From an uncultured Anaerolineales bacterium (lineage in GTDB: Bacteria > Chloroflexota > Anaerolineae > Anaerolineales > UBA6663): a DNA stretch of 64,000 nt. The number at the start of each line of letters is the position of its first letter. Position 1 is the first letter of the stretch. The notes under the pieces are model-generated. The model was given only the letters and a program-made list of their open reading frames with translations. It searched no databases and was not told where the DNA came from. Location: contig CALFZO010000041.1 of the NCBI GenBank assembly GCA_937952305.1, positions 11,248 through 75,247 of the forward strand, written 5' to 3'. Below, in pieces: positions 24,883-34,878 of this stretch. Both the position numbers and the translations under genes were made by a program.

Positions 24883-26085
24883 TCAGCCGCGGCGGACCTT
24901 GCGCAGCGTATCGCGAGTCTGGGTCAGGTGGATGCGGTCGTGATCCAGGGCCAGACCCATGATCTCGGCCAGGGTGGTGGGGCCGAAGAAGGCGTGGCGG
25001 GCCGGGCGCTGCCAAGCCGGCGCCGGCTGCGCGGCCAGCAGCGCGCACAGCGCGCGGCGCGCCTGGGCGAAGTCGGCCAGGGCCGACGGCCCGGACTGCG
25101 CTTGATACTGACGTTCCACCGCCCAGGCGTCGCTGTCGATGCCGCTGACGAAGGGGTTATCGGTGGTGAGCACGGCGCGGGCGCGCGGCAGATTGACCTC
25201 GGCGTCCACGTCGCGCAGGTGGCAGGCGATTTCGGCCAGCGACCACTCTGTCTCGGCTGGCCGCCGGCTCCAGGACCCGTCCGGCAATCCATCCAGCTCG
25301 GAGTAGAGATAGGCCAGGTGCCCGGCCAGCTGGTAGGGGATGGAGGCGGCGGGCGGCGCGGGCGGACGCAAGGCTGGCAGGTTGGCCGGGGCCCAGGCCA
25401 GGAAGTCCTCCAGCCGGCCCACGCCGAGCGGCGCGGCCAGCGGCGCGCCCGCCGGCGGCGGCGTGCCGGGCGGCGCGATCCAGTAATGCGGCAGGCCCAG
25501 CTGGGCCGCCGGCACCAGGTCGTCGGACCAGTCGTTGCCCACCATCAGGGCTTCGTCCGGGCGCACGCCCAGACGGGCCAGGATTTCGGCGAAGTACTCG
25601 GGGTGCGGCTTGGCGAAGTGGCAGTTCTCGATGTGCGTGATCAAGTCGAACGGTAGGCCGGCCACGTCGGCCCAGTGCAGGCGCTCCTGGATGGCCGCCA
25701 GCGGGAACAACGGCGAGGTGGCCACCACCACCTGATACCCGGCCGCCACAGCCCATTCCAAGACATAGCGGGCGGCCGGCCGCGGCGTGGTCAACGCCCG
25801 CAGCTCGGTGAAATCCGTGCCATAGAAGGCTTCGAAGCGTTCCCAGACCGTCACCGGGTCCACCGCCAGCAGAGGAAAGTTGTCCAGGAAGACCGGCCGC
25901 AGCATCCGGGTGGGGTCGGTGTTGGCGAGCATGGCCCGCGTGCCCGTCATCAGGTCCTGGATCATCTGCCCGGCCGCGCGCTCCGGGAAATGGCGCGTCA
26001 CGCCCTGGAAGTAGGCGGGCAGAAAGGTCGCCATGTCGTTGGCGAGCAGCGTGTCATCCAGGTCGAAGAGCAGCGCTTTGATCAT
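24883..26085 (-). CDS. HAD-superfamily hydrolase fused to DinB-like domain
   Basis: 400 aa with two domains. Residues 1-230 are a HAD hydrolase with motif I DLDDT at about 8-12, motif II VVATSP, Lys in HFAKPHPEYF and motif III VGNDWSDD. After a Pro/Ala-rich linker, residues 250-395 form a DinB/YfiT-like four-helix bundle with possible metal-site histidines in IACHLRDVD and LALDHDRIHL. HAD enzymes are phosphatases; DinB-family proteins are thiol-dependent transferases or metal enzymes. Such a fusion is uncommon as far as I know. No frameshift is seen at the junction. Confidence 0.85.
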   Translation of the reverse strand: MIKALLFDLDDTLLANDMATFLPAYFQGVTRHFPERAAGQMIQDLMTGTRAMLANTDPTRMLRPVFLDNFPLLAVDPVTVWERFEAFYGTDFTELRALTTPRPAARYVLEWAVAAGYQVVVATSPLFPLAAIQERLHWADVAGLPFDLITHIENCHFAKPHPEYFAEILARLGVRPDEALMVGNDWSDDLVPAAQLGLPHYWIAPPGTPPPAGAPLAAPLGVGRLEDFLAWAPANLPALRPPAPPAASIPYQLAGHLAYLYSELDGLPDGSWSRRPAETEWSLAEIACHLRDVDAEVNLPRARAVLTTDNPFVSGIDSDAWAVERQYQAQSGPSALADFAQARRALCALLAAQPAPAWQRPARHAFFGPTTLAEIMGLALDHDRIHLTQTRDTLRKVRRG

Positions 26086-26124
26086 AAGGAAGAATGACCA
26101 ACGACGAAGAGCTGGCAGCGGCCG

Positions 26125-26463
26125 TCAGCCGTCCTTGGCCATGTCTTCAAAGGCCCCCAAGCGATGGCACTGTCCGCAGCCTACTTCGGGTTCGGGGACG
26201 TCCTTCAGGCTTTTGGTGCAGCGCGCGCTCAACTGCACTTTGCGGCCCAGGCCCAGGAAGGTCTTAGCCACGGCCGCCTCCAGCACCAGGTGCGGGCAGG
26301 CGTTGGCGCGCAGCACGCGCGGCACCGGGCAGTCCCGGCACAGCCCGGGCGTCCACTTCTCGCTGCGCGGGTTGCGCGCGATCAGCCGGCACTCTTCCAC
26401 ATTCCGCCCGCGGAAGTAGTCCGCGTGGAAGAACTCGCAGTCGAAGCCGGCGGGCGTGCGCAT
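26125..26463 (-). CDS. Cysteine-rich protein of unknown function
   Basis: 112 aa with eight cysteines: C9, C25, C42-x2-C45, C56, C82 and C96-x2-C99. The pairs and single residues are spaced as in small metal-binding proteins. There is no signal peptide. It sits between the HAD-DinB gene and efp on the same strand, ending just upstream of nothing recognisable, and its start is 9 bases after the efp stop. I do not recognise the family. Zn or Fe-S binding is inference. Confidence 0.7.
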   Translation of the reverse strand: MRTPAGFDCEFFHADYFRGRNVEECRLIARNPRSEKWTPGLCRDCPVPRVLRANACPHLVLEAAVAKTFLGLGRKVQLSARCTKSLKDVPEPEVGCGQCHRLGAFEDMAKDG

Positions 26464-26471
26464 GGCGGCGG

Positions 26472-27029
26472 TCAGACGCGGGTGACGTAGGCGCCGGTCT
26501 CGGTGTTGACGCGGATGGTGTCGCCGACGTTGACGAACAGCGGCACCTGCACCTTGAGGCCGGTCTCCATCGTGGCCAGCTTGTTGGCCCCGGTGGCGGT
26601 GTCGCCCCGCACGCCGGGCTCGCTCTCCACCACCTTCAGGTCCACGTTGGCGGGCAGCTCCACGTCGATGGGCTCATCCTGGTAAAACGTCAGCTTGACG
26701 TCCAGGTTCTCGCGCAGATAGCTGATGTGGTCGCCCAGCGACTGCGCCGTCAGCGGCGTCTGCTCGAAGGTGGTGTTGTCCATGAAATAGTAGAAGTCGC
26801 CGTCGTGGTACAAGTACTGGGCCACGCGCGTCTCCAGCCGGATGTCCTGCACCCGGTCGCCGGACTGGAAGGTCTTCTCCAGGTTGACCCCGGACTTGAG
26901 GTTGTAGAGCTTGGTGCGGATGGTGGCGTTGCCGCGGCCGGGTTTGTTGTGGCTGTAGTCCAACACCCGGTAGAGCTGGCCATCCAGGGTGAAGGTCACG
27001 CCTTTGCGAAGGTCGTTGACGTCGATCAT
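26472..27029 (-). CDS. efp: Elongation factor P
   Basis: EF-P relieves ribosome stalling at polyproline. The 185-aa protein has the three-domain layout: a KOW-like domain with the tip loop HNKPGRGN (R32 at the position modified in other bacteria), a central OB fold (FYYFMDNTTFEQ), and a C-terminal OB fold ending NTETGAYVTRV. Arginine at the tip suggests an EarP-like rhamnosylation or an unmodified factor; no earP is seen here. The leader has a strong promoter and a terminator-like hairpin before the start codon. Confidence 0.95.
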   Translation of the reverse strand: MIDVNDLRKGVTFTLDGQLYRVLDYSHNKPGRGNATIRTKLYNLKSGVNLEKTFQSGDRVQDIRLETRVAQYLYHDGDFYYFMDNTTFEQTPLTAQSLGDHISYLRENLDVKLTFYQDEPIDVELPANVDLKVVESEPGVRGDTATGANKLATMETGLKVQVPLFVNVGDTIRVNTETGAYVTRV

Positions 27030-27067
27030 GCTGGCTATCCTTGCAGTGAGAGATGTAGGCCCGATGC

Positions 27068-27105
27068 AAAAAACGGCGCAGGCCGTCCAAGCCGGTGGCC
27101 TGCGC
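27068..27105 (-). promoter_or_regulatory. Terminator hairpin in the efp leader (possible attenuator)
   Basis: On the minus strand GCGCAGGCC pairs with GGCCTGCGC (9 bp, 12-base loop), then CG and TTTTTT at 27073-27068. It lies roughly 7-40 nt after the predicted transcription start and 38 bases before the efp start codon. Either transcription attenuation or a short terminated RNA would result. Confidence 0.6.
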
Positions 27106-27118
27106 TGCGGGCCTCAGG

Positions 27119-27148
27119 ATTATAGCCACCGGCCTTGCGTTTCGTCAA
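27119..27148 (-). promoter_or_regulatory. Strong sigma-70-type promoter for efp
   Basis: On the minus strand TTGACG (27148-27143) and TATAAT (27124-27119) are spaced by 18 bases, close to consensus. It is the best promoter in the window. Transcription would start near 27112. Confidence 0.75.
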
Positions 27149-27419
27149 CGGATACGAAATTCCGGGCGCCATTCGGCGTGGGGGCGGCTTTCGCCCTTTG
27201 AGGCCCAGCGCCGGCGGGCGAGTCACCTCCTGGCGCATGGCCGTGGCCAACCCCTTTTGGCCTCGTCTCTGGGTGGACCGAAGCTCAAGGGGCTGGCGGC
27301 AACTACATGTTCGACGGCCGGAGCGTGGATAAAGACCTGGTCATGGCCGCGCAGCGGTTCCGCCAGAAGCAGGCCGCGGCCGGCTGTTGTCCAGCCAGGG
27401 GTTACCCGGTGCGCGCGGT
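27149..27419. other. Intergenic stretch between efp promoter and dinG
   Basis: About 270 bases of GC-rich sequence downstream of the dinG stop. I see no supported gene, no tRNA-like fold and no clear dinG terminator. The short frames here lack ribosome binding sites and family features. Confidence 0.5.
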
Positions 27420-30215
27420 CTACACCCCCAGCCACTGGGCCGCGTCTTTGGGGAGCTGGGCCAGCGGCGCGCGGCGGATGGTGCAGTGCGGGAGCGACTC
27501 CAGGAACGTGCGCCCGTAAGCCTTGCTGATGATGCGCCGGTCCAGGACGACCACGACGCCGCGGTCGGTCTTGGTGCGGATCAGGCGCCCGAAGCCCTGG
27601 CGAAACTTGAGGACCGCCTCCGGCACGCTGTACTCATCGAAGGCGCGCTCGAAGGTCTCGGACCGGGCGGCCACGATCGGGTCATCCGGCACGTCGAAGG
27701 GCAGGCGCGTGATGACGAGCACCGACAGCGCGTCGCCGGGGACGTCCACGCCCTCCCAGAAGCTCTTGGTGCCAAGCAGGACGCCGCCCTCGGAGGCCTT
27801 GAAGTTGTCCAGCAGCATCGTGCGCGACGTGCCGTCGGACTGGTCGTAGACGTCGATGCCGGCGCGCTGCAGCGGGCCGCGGATGGCGCCGGCCGTCTGC
27901 TTGAGCTGGGCGTAGGACGTGAACAGCACCAGCGCCCGGCCGCGCGTGGCCTTGCACAGCTCGGTCAGGCTCTTCTCCAGGGCGCGCTGGTATTCCTGCT
28001 TGACCACCGGCTCGGGCATATCCGTGGGCAGGTAGAGCAGGGTGGAGGCCTCATAGTTGAAGGGCGAACCGACCGCCAGTTCGTCCACGTCGCGCGCGTT
28101 CAGCCGGCTCTTGAGGTAATCGAACTCGGTGCCGGCCGTGAGCGTGGCCGAGGTCAGCACCACGGCCTCCTTGGCGTTCCACAGGTGCTTCTCCACCAGC
28201 CCGCCCACATGCAAGGGGGCGGCGTGCAGCGAGACGCGCCCGTCGCGGCCGCCGGCCTCGGCCCAGTAGATCTGGTTGGGGTCCGGCCGGGCCACCAGGC
28301 CGTCGCCGTTCTGCACCACGGCCGCGAAGTAGCGCGCCGCCTGGGCCGTGGCCGAAGCCAGGTCCTCGGCCTGGTCGAACTCGAGCTCCGGATCGCGCGC
28401 CCACTTGGCCAGGGCTTGCGAGATGCGTGTGAGGGCGTCGGCCAGGACGTTCAACGTGGGGCGCAGCTGGTCCCACTGCAGCTCGACCTGGCTCCACTGG
28501 GGCAGCGTGCGCGTGGCGGCCACGACGCGCACCGTCTGGCCGTAGTCGTTGATCGGCCGGCCGTCGCGCCGGTCTTCCAGGAAGGCGGCCACGCTCTCGA
28601 AAAAGGCGCGCGCCAGGGTCAGCGCCGCGCTGGTCTTGTCGTAGACGGAACCGACCTCCACCTCCAGCGGGACGTAGCGCTCCATGAGCAGCGCCGCGCG
28701 CGCCGCGCTGAGCACCTCGCCCAGCAGGCCGCTGTTGGGGCCGCCCAGGTCCTTGAGCTGGCGCTCGAAATCCGGCTGATTGAGCTCGAAGCTCAGGCCG
28801 TCGGTGGTGGCGGCCTCCAGGTGGTGGGCCTCGTCCAGGATCAGGTACTTGTAGGCCGGCAGGACGCGGTTCTCGGTGGCGATATCGGCCAGCAGCAGGG
28901 CGTGGTTGACGATGACCAGGTGGGCGGCCTCGGCCGCCTTGCGCGCCTGGTAGAACGGGCACAGCCCCTTCAGGCGGTCGCGGCACATATCCAGCGTGCA
29001 GGCATCGTCCTCGGCCGAAAGACGCGCCCAGCCGCCGCGGTCGATCGGCCCCAGCGAGATCGGCCGGCGCGTGGCCTCCGGCTCGCTCAGCCAGACCAGC
29101 ACCTTGGCCAGCACGCGCATCTCCTCGGCCGTCTTGGGCCGGTGGCGGCGCAGGTTCTCCAGCCGGCGCGGGCACAGATAGTTGCCGCGGCCTTTGAGCA
29201 GCGCGGCGCGGAAATCCAGGCCGAGCGCGGCGCGCAGGTCCGGGATGTCTTTGTTCACCAGCTGGTCCTGCAGGTTGAGCGTGTTGGTGGAGACCACCAC
29301 CCGTTCGCCGTTCTGCAGCGCCCACTGCACGGCCGGGATGAGGTAGGCGATGCTTTTTCCCGTGCCCGTTCCGGCTTCCACCATCAGGTGCCGGCCCTGG
29401 GAGAAGGCGTGCGCCACCGCGCGCAGCATGGCCACCTGCTCGGAGCGGAATTCATAGTTGGGGAAGTGGGCGGCGAAGGCGCCGCCCGGTTCCAGCACGC
29501 CGGCCAGCTCGTCCAGGGCCAGCGGGGTGGTGAGCTCGGCCGGGATGAGCGGGCGCGGTTCGCGTTCGGCCGGCCCAAACAGGCCCGGCAGGCTGGCGGC
29601 CCGCCGGCCGGTGGCCATCTCCTTGGAGCGCGCGCGCAGCGCGTCTTCAAAGAAGGTGCCGACGGCCCAGTCGATGTCGCGGCTGAGGTTGGTGATCTCG
29701 GCCAGCACATCCAGCGGCAGGGCCAGCGCCCGCTGCGCCAGCGCCTGGTAGACGGCCACGGTCACGCGGCAGTCATCCAGCGCGCGGTGGGTGGCCGGGA
29801 GCAGAATGCTCAATTCCTTGGCCAGCGCACCCAGGTTGTAACGCCCGGCCGACGGCAGCAGCGCCGCCGCCAGGTTGTACGTGTCGGCGGAGTCGTTGTA
29901 CTTCAGCAGACCGCGCGCCTGCAGGAAGCCCAGATCGAAGCGGACGTTGTGCCCGAGGACGATGGCCTCGCCCACGAAGGCCGCCAGCTTGGGCAGCACC
30001 TCCGCGGCCTTGGGGGCGTTGGCGACCATGGCGTCGCTTATGCCGGTCAGGTGCGTGATGTTGGCGGGGATGGCGCGGCCGGGGTTGACGAGCGTGCTGT
30101 ATTCGCCCTCGATCCGGTCGCCCTTAAACTTGACGGCGCCGATCTCGATGATGGCGTCGCTGCGCGCGTCGAGGCCGGTGGTCTCCAGGTCGATGGCGAC
30201 GATGGTCTGAGTCAT
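27420..30215 (-). CDS. dinG: DinG-type XPD-like helicase with N-terminal DEDDh exonuclease
   Basis: 931 aa. Residues 1-165 are a DnaQ-like exonuclease (D9 and E11 in AIDLETTGLD, GHNVRFDLGFL, HRALDDC). The helicase part has Walker A EAGTGTGKS near residue 283, DEAH in LILDEAHHLE, and C-terminal motifs LLGTKSFWEGVDVPG and FRQGFGRLIRTKTDRG. Four cysteines (NYLC, then DAC-x4-C-x7-C) fit the Fe-S cluster site of XPD/DinG helicases. The combination of exonuclease and Fe-S helicase in one chain is noteworthy. ATG 30215 lies 7 bases after a TATACT box. It probably processes DNA structures during repair or replication. Confidence 0.9.
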   Translation of the reverse strand: MTQTIVAIDLETTGLDARSDAIIEIGAVKFKGDRIEGEYSTLVNPGRAIPANITHLTGISDAMVANAPKAAEVLPKLAAFVGEAIVLGHNVRFDLGFLQARGLLKYNDSADTYNLAAALLPSAGRYNLGALAKELSILLPATHRALDDCRVTVAVYQALAQRALALPLDVLAEITNLSRDIDWAVGTFFEDALRARSKEMATGRRAASLPGLFGPAEREPRPLIPAELTTPLALDELAGVLEPGGAFAAHFPNYEFRSEQVAMLRAVAHAFSQGRHLMVEAGTGTGKSIAYLIPAVQWALQNGERVVVSTNTLNLQDQLVNKDIPDLRAALGLDFRAALLKGRGNYLCPRRLENLRRHRPKTAEEMRVLAKVLVWLSEPEATRRPISLGPIDRGGWARLSAEDDACTLDMCRDRLKGLCPFYQARKAAEAAHLVIVNHALLLADIATENRVLPAYKYLILDEAHHLEAATTDGLSFELNQPDFERQLKDLGGPNSGLLGEVLSAARAALLMERYVPLEVEVGSVYDKTSAALTLARAFFESVAAFLEDRRDGRPINDYGQTVRVVAATRTLPQWSQVELQWDQLRPTLNVLADALTRISQALAKWARDPELEFDQAEDLASATAQAARYFAAVVQNGDGLVARPDPNQIYWAEAGGRDGRVSLHAAPLHVGGLVEKHLWNAKEAVVLTSATLTAGTEFDYLKSRLNARDVDELAVGSPFNYEASTLLYLPTDMPEPVVKQEYQRALEKSLTELCKATRGRALVLFTSYAQLKQTAGAIRGPLQRAGIDVYDQSDGTSRTMLLDNFKASEGGVLLGTKSFWEGVDVPGDALSVLVITRLPFDVPDDPIVAARSETFERAFDEYSVPEAVLKFRQGFGRLIRTKTDRGVVVVLDRRIISKAYGRTFLESLPHCTIRRAPLAQLPKDAAQWLGV

Positions 30216-30222
30216 CGAGCCG

Positions 30223-30228
30223 AGTATA
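30223..30228 (-). promoter_or_regulatory. -10 box (TATACT) for leaderless dinG
   Basis: TATACT on the minus strand ends 7 bases before ATG 30215. The pyrG promoter lies about 45 bases away in the other direction, so the region is a divergent promoter. Confidence 0.6.
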
Positions 30229-30272
30229 ACAGACCCGCCCCGGCCGGCGCTTGCGATTCAGGAGGCGTGTGG

Positions 30273-30278
30273 TATAGT
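30273..30278 (+). promoter_or_regulatory. -10 box (TATAGT) for pyrG
   Basis: TATAGT begins a leader of roughly 180 bases before ATG 30467. The leader contains a small hairpin (GGCGCA/TGCGCC, 30309-30323) and then a terminator. Confidence 0.5.
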
Positions 30279-30345
30279 CGCACCTGTGCCCTAAAAAACG
30301 GCCTAACCGGCGCAGACTGCGCCATCACCAACACGCCAGCAGTGT

Positions 30346-30393
30346 GGGGCGGGGAGCCATCCAGCATCGGCCAGACTCCCCGCCTCTCTTTTT
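30346..30393 (+). promoter_or_regulatory. Terminator hairpin in the pyrG leader (possible attenuator)
   Basis: GGCGGGGAG and CTCCCCGCC pair (9 bp, extendable by wobble) across a 19-base loop, followed by TCTCTTTTT. It ends 73 bases before the pyrG start. Attenuation of pyrG by a leader terminator is known in Gram-positive bacteria. Confidence 0.6.
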
Positions 30394-30463
30394 GCCGCGG
30401 ACCGGCCGCGCCGGCCGGCCGCGTCCGCGCCCATCCGTTCTTGATCAGCAGAACCGGAGGTAG

Positions 30464-32124
<1,661 letters not shown>

Positions 32125-32125
<1 letters not shown>

Positions 32126-32904
32126 TGAAGACTACTGCCACACCTCGCCTCGTTGTCGTCTTAGCCGTAGCGCTGCTGTCCGCCTGCGCGGCGCCGACAG
32201 CGACCGCGCCCACCGCCCAGACGGCCGAGCCCTCAGCGCCTAACCCCACCGTCACGCCTCTGCCATCTGCCACGTCTCGGCCTCCCAGCCCGACGGCCAG
32301 CCTGACGATCACGACTGCGCCCAGTCGGACTCACACGCCTGTTCCGCCGACAGCGACCTCAACGCAAGCGCCGCCGACAGCGACCTCCACCCGCGTCCCG
32401 CCGACAGCGACGCGGCAACCGCCCTTAGCAGCCACGCCGACGTCTCTCCCTCCCAGCCCGGCGCCACAGGCCGGCGGGCTGGGCTTGTATCTGCAATCCG
32501 GCGCGTGTGCCTTTTACTCGCCTCGCCAGCCCCCCAACGCCATGACCGTCAACTGGTGTGTCCAGTCTCTCTTGGTCCGAGAAGACGGCCACATGGAGTT
32601 TAATGTGGTGTGGATTGTGGCCGTGATGGCAATCGGTGATACCGGTCGGCCACCGCTGCAAATGAACTCCGATGCGGGCAACACCAATATGTACTTGACC
32701 GACGACCTGGGCCGTCGCTACGACCACCTTGCGACGGGCGGTGCGGCGGCCTTGGGCGGAGCATTGCCTTGGGGCCAGGAAACGACACTGACGGGTGCTT
32801 TCGTTTTCCCGCCGGCGCAGCCAGGCGCGACGGCATTCGCCTTTCACGATGACGATCAAGGGGTCGTGATCACCAACCTGAACTTTGCGCAACGAGCGCC
32901 GTAG
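32125..32904 (+). CDS. Secreted lipoprotein with Thr/Pro-rich linker
   Basis: 259 aa. A signal peptide ends in the lipobox LLSAC, so the mature protein is probably a lipoprotein anchored by Cys. A 90-residue linker of Pro, Thr, Ser and Ala contains three 9-residue repeats (PPTATSTQA, PPTATSTRV, then PPTATRQ). The C-terminal 130 residues contain a small beta-rich domain with two cysteines and AFAFHDDDQGVVI. The domain is not recognised. It shares a start/stop overlap with pyrG, which may be accidental. Confidence 0.75.
32344..32411 (+). repeat. Three 27-nt tandem repeats in lipoprotein linker
   Basis: Copies of CCGCCGACAGCGAC begin at 32344, 32371 and 32398, exactly 27 bases (9 codons) apart. 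They encode the PPTAT units of the linker. Such repeats can expand or contract by replication slippage. Confidence 0.8.
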
Positions 32905-32924
32905 CCGCGAAGGATTGACAATTC

Positions 32925-34808
32925 ATGCCGATGCAACCGCTCCCCCTCAATCGCGTTTATCTGGCGCACGCCTTCTCCGAGCCAGCCTTCGGCGACACGG
33001 CCGAGCACGTCTTCTATGTCCGCACCGCCGACGGGCGGCGCAGCCTGGTGCGCCAGACGCTCAGCACCGGCCTGGCCCAGGTGATCACCACCGAGCCCGC
33101 GCCCGCCGGCGGGGTGGGCTACGGCGGCGGCCTGTTCGCGGTGCGCGGGCGCACTCTGGTCTACGCCGCCACCGGCGGCGGACAGGGGCAGGGCGGCACC
33201 CTGCAAGGCCTCGATCTGGGGACGGGCGAGCAGTGGGCCGTGACCCCGGCTTTCGAGGGCGTAGCCGCGCCGACGATTTCGCCCTGCGGCCAGTACGTGG
33301 CCTTCCTGGCGGAGGCGGCCGGCCGGTGCAATGTGCTGCTGGTCGACGTGCGCGGCAAGACGCTGCCGGTCAAGCTGTCCGATGACCCCTGGTACGCCTT
33401 CAACCCGGCCTTCTCGGCCGACGGCCGGCGGCTGGCCTGGCAGGAGTGGGAGGCCCTGGCGATGCCCTGGGACGAGGCCCGGCTGTGCCTGGCCGCCTTC
33501 GCCAAACCGACCGGACGCAGCTCGGCCAGTTATCAGCTCCTGCCGTTGAGCACGGTGACCCTGGCCCAGCCGCGCGTCAGCTACGCCTCGCCGCAATTTA
33601 GCCCGGGCGGCAAGTTCGTGGCCTACACCAGCGACGAGACCGGCTGGCGTTCCTTGTGGGTGGCCGAGGCCGACGGCCAGAACCCGGTGCGCGTGGACAC
33701 CGGCCCGGGTGAGATCGGCGGGCCGGACTGGGTGCCAGGGGACCGGGCCATGCGCTGGAGCGAGGACGCCAAGACGCTGTTCGCCGTGCGCCGGCACGAA
33801 AGCCGCGACACGCTGCTGCGCATCAGCTGGCCGGACCGCGCCGTCGCCGAGATCCCGACGCCGTGGACGTATTGGGACGGCCTGCACCTGCGCGGCGATC
33901 TGCTGGCCGGCCTGGCCAGCAACGCGCTGACGCCGGTCACGCTGGTCACGCTTAACACGCGCACCGGCGAGAGCGTGGCGCGCGCCAGCGCCGGCGTCGG
34001 GCTGTTGGACCCGGCCTCCCTCGCGCCGGCTGAGGTGGTGAGCTGGCCGACGACCGGCGCGGTCACCTGCTGGGGCATTTTCTACCGCGCCGTCGGCCCG
34101 CAGGCCGAAGGTCCGCGGCCCCTGATCGTGCACGTGCACGGCGGCCCGACCTCGGAAGCGCCGCTGGCCTGGCAGCCGCAGGCCCAGTATTTCGCCACGC
34201 GCGGCTGGCATTACCTGCTCGTCAACCATCGCGGCGGGACCGGCTATGGCCGCGCCTATCAGGACTTGCTCAACGGCCAGTGGGGGGTGGTGGACGTGCA
34301 GGACGCGCGCACCGGCGCCGAGCACCTGATCGAGCGCGGTCTGGCGCGCGCTGACCAGGTCGTGATCATGGGCGGCAGCGCCGGCGGCTACACCACGCTG
34401 ATGGCGCTGACGCAGGACCCCGCTTTCTGGGCGGCCGGCGTGTCGCTGTATGGCATCGGCGGCCTGTACGAGCTCAAGCAAGGCTCGCACCGCTTCGAGG
34501 TCAATTACGAACAGGGCCTGATCGGCCGGCTGCCGGAGGCCGGGCGGCTGTGGCAGGAGCGCTCGCCGCTGACCCACGTCAAGAACGTGCGCGCGCCGGT
34601 TCTGCTCTTCCATGGCAAAGAGGACAAAGCCGTACCCTATCAACAATCCGTGGATTTTGCGGAGGCCGCGCGCCGCAACGGCGTCCCGGCCGAGCTGGTG
34701 CTGTACGAGGATGAAGGCCATGGCTTTGCCAAGGAAGCCAACCGGCGTGACTGCCTGGAGCGCACCGAGCGCTTCCTGGAGCGCTACGTCATCAACCTGC
34801 AGCGCTGA
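32925..34808 (+). CDS. S9-family serine peptidase (acylaminoacyl-/prolyl-oligopeptidase-like)
   Basis: 627 aa. A beta-propeller-like N-terminal half (repeats such as FSPGGKFVAYTSDETGWRSLWV) precedes the alpha/beta-hydrolase domain, whose nucleophile is Ser485 in GGSAGGYTTL. Asp is in HGKEDKAVPY and His in EDEGHGF. No signal peptide is visible, so it is probably cytoplasmic and cleaves peptides. It follows the lipoprotein gene by 20 bases. Confidence 0.92.
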   Translation: MPMQPLPLNRVYLAHAFSEPAFGDTAEHVFYVRTADGRRSLVRQTLSTGLAQVITTEPAPAGGVGYGGGLFAVRGRTLVYAATGGGQGQGGTLQGLDLGTGEQWAVTPAFEGVAAPTISPCGQYVAFLAEAAGRCNVLLVDVRGKTLPVKLSDDPWYAFNPAFSADGRRLAWQEWEALAMPWDEARLCLAAFAKPTGRSSASYQLLPLSTVTLAQPRVSYASPQFSPGGKFVAYTSDETGWRSLWVAEADGQNPVRVDTGPGEIGGPDWVPGDRAMRWSEDAKTLFAVRRHESRDTLLRISWPDRAVAEIPTPWTYWDGLHLRGDLLAGLASNALTPVTLVTLNTRTGESVARASAGVGLLDPASLAPAEVVSWPTTGAVTCWGIFYRAVGPQAEGPRPLIVHVHGGPTSEAPLAWQPQAQYFATRGWHYLLVNHRGGTGYGRAYQDLLNGQWGVVDVQDARTGAEHLIERGLARADQVVIMGGSAGGYTTLMALTQDPAFWAAGVSLYGIGGLYELKQGSHRFEVNYEQGLIGRLPEAGRLWQERSPLTHVKNVRAPVLLFHGKEDKAVPYQQSVDFAEAARRNGVPAELVLYEDEGHGFAKEANRRDCLERTERFLERYVINLQR

Positions 34809-34878
34809 CCGCGTTTGCGTCCGGACGCCCTTTGGCCTATAACTAGCGGCAGGCCACCGCTTGCATCGGAGAGACGCC

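Noticed and set aside
27149..27419. Small genes in the gap before dinG
   Set aside because: The short frames lack ribosome binding sites, family features and sensible composition. The -10 and -35 boxes at 27119-27148 fit the efp promoter instead.
30273..30300. pyrG control by G-run addition at the transcript start, as in Bacillus
   Set aside because: The predicted start region reads CACCTGTGCCC, without the GGGC start that this mechanism needs.
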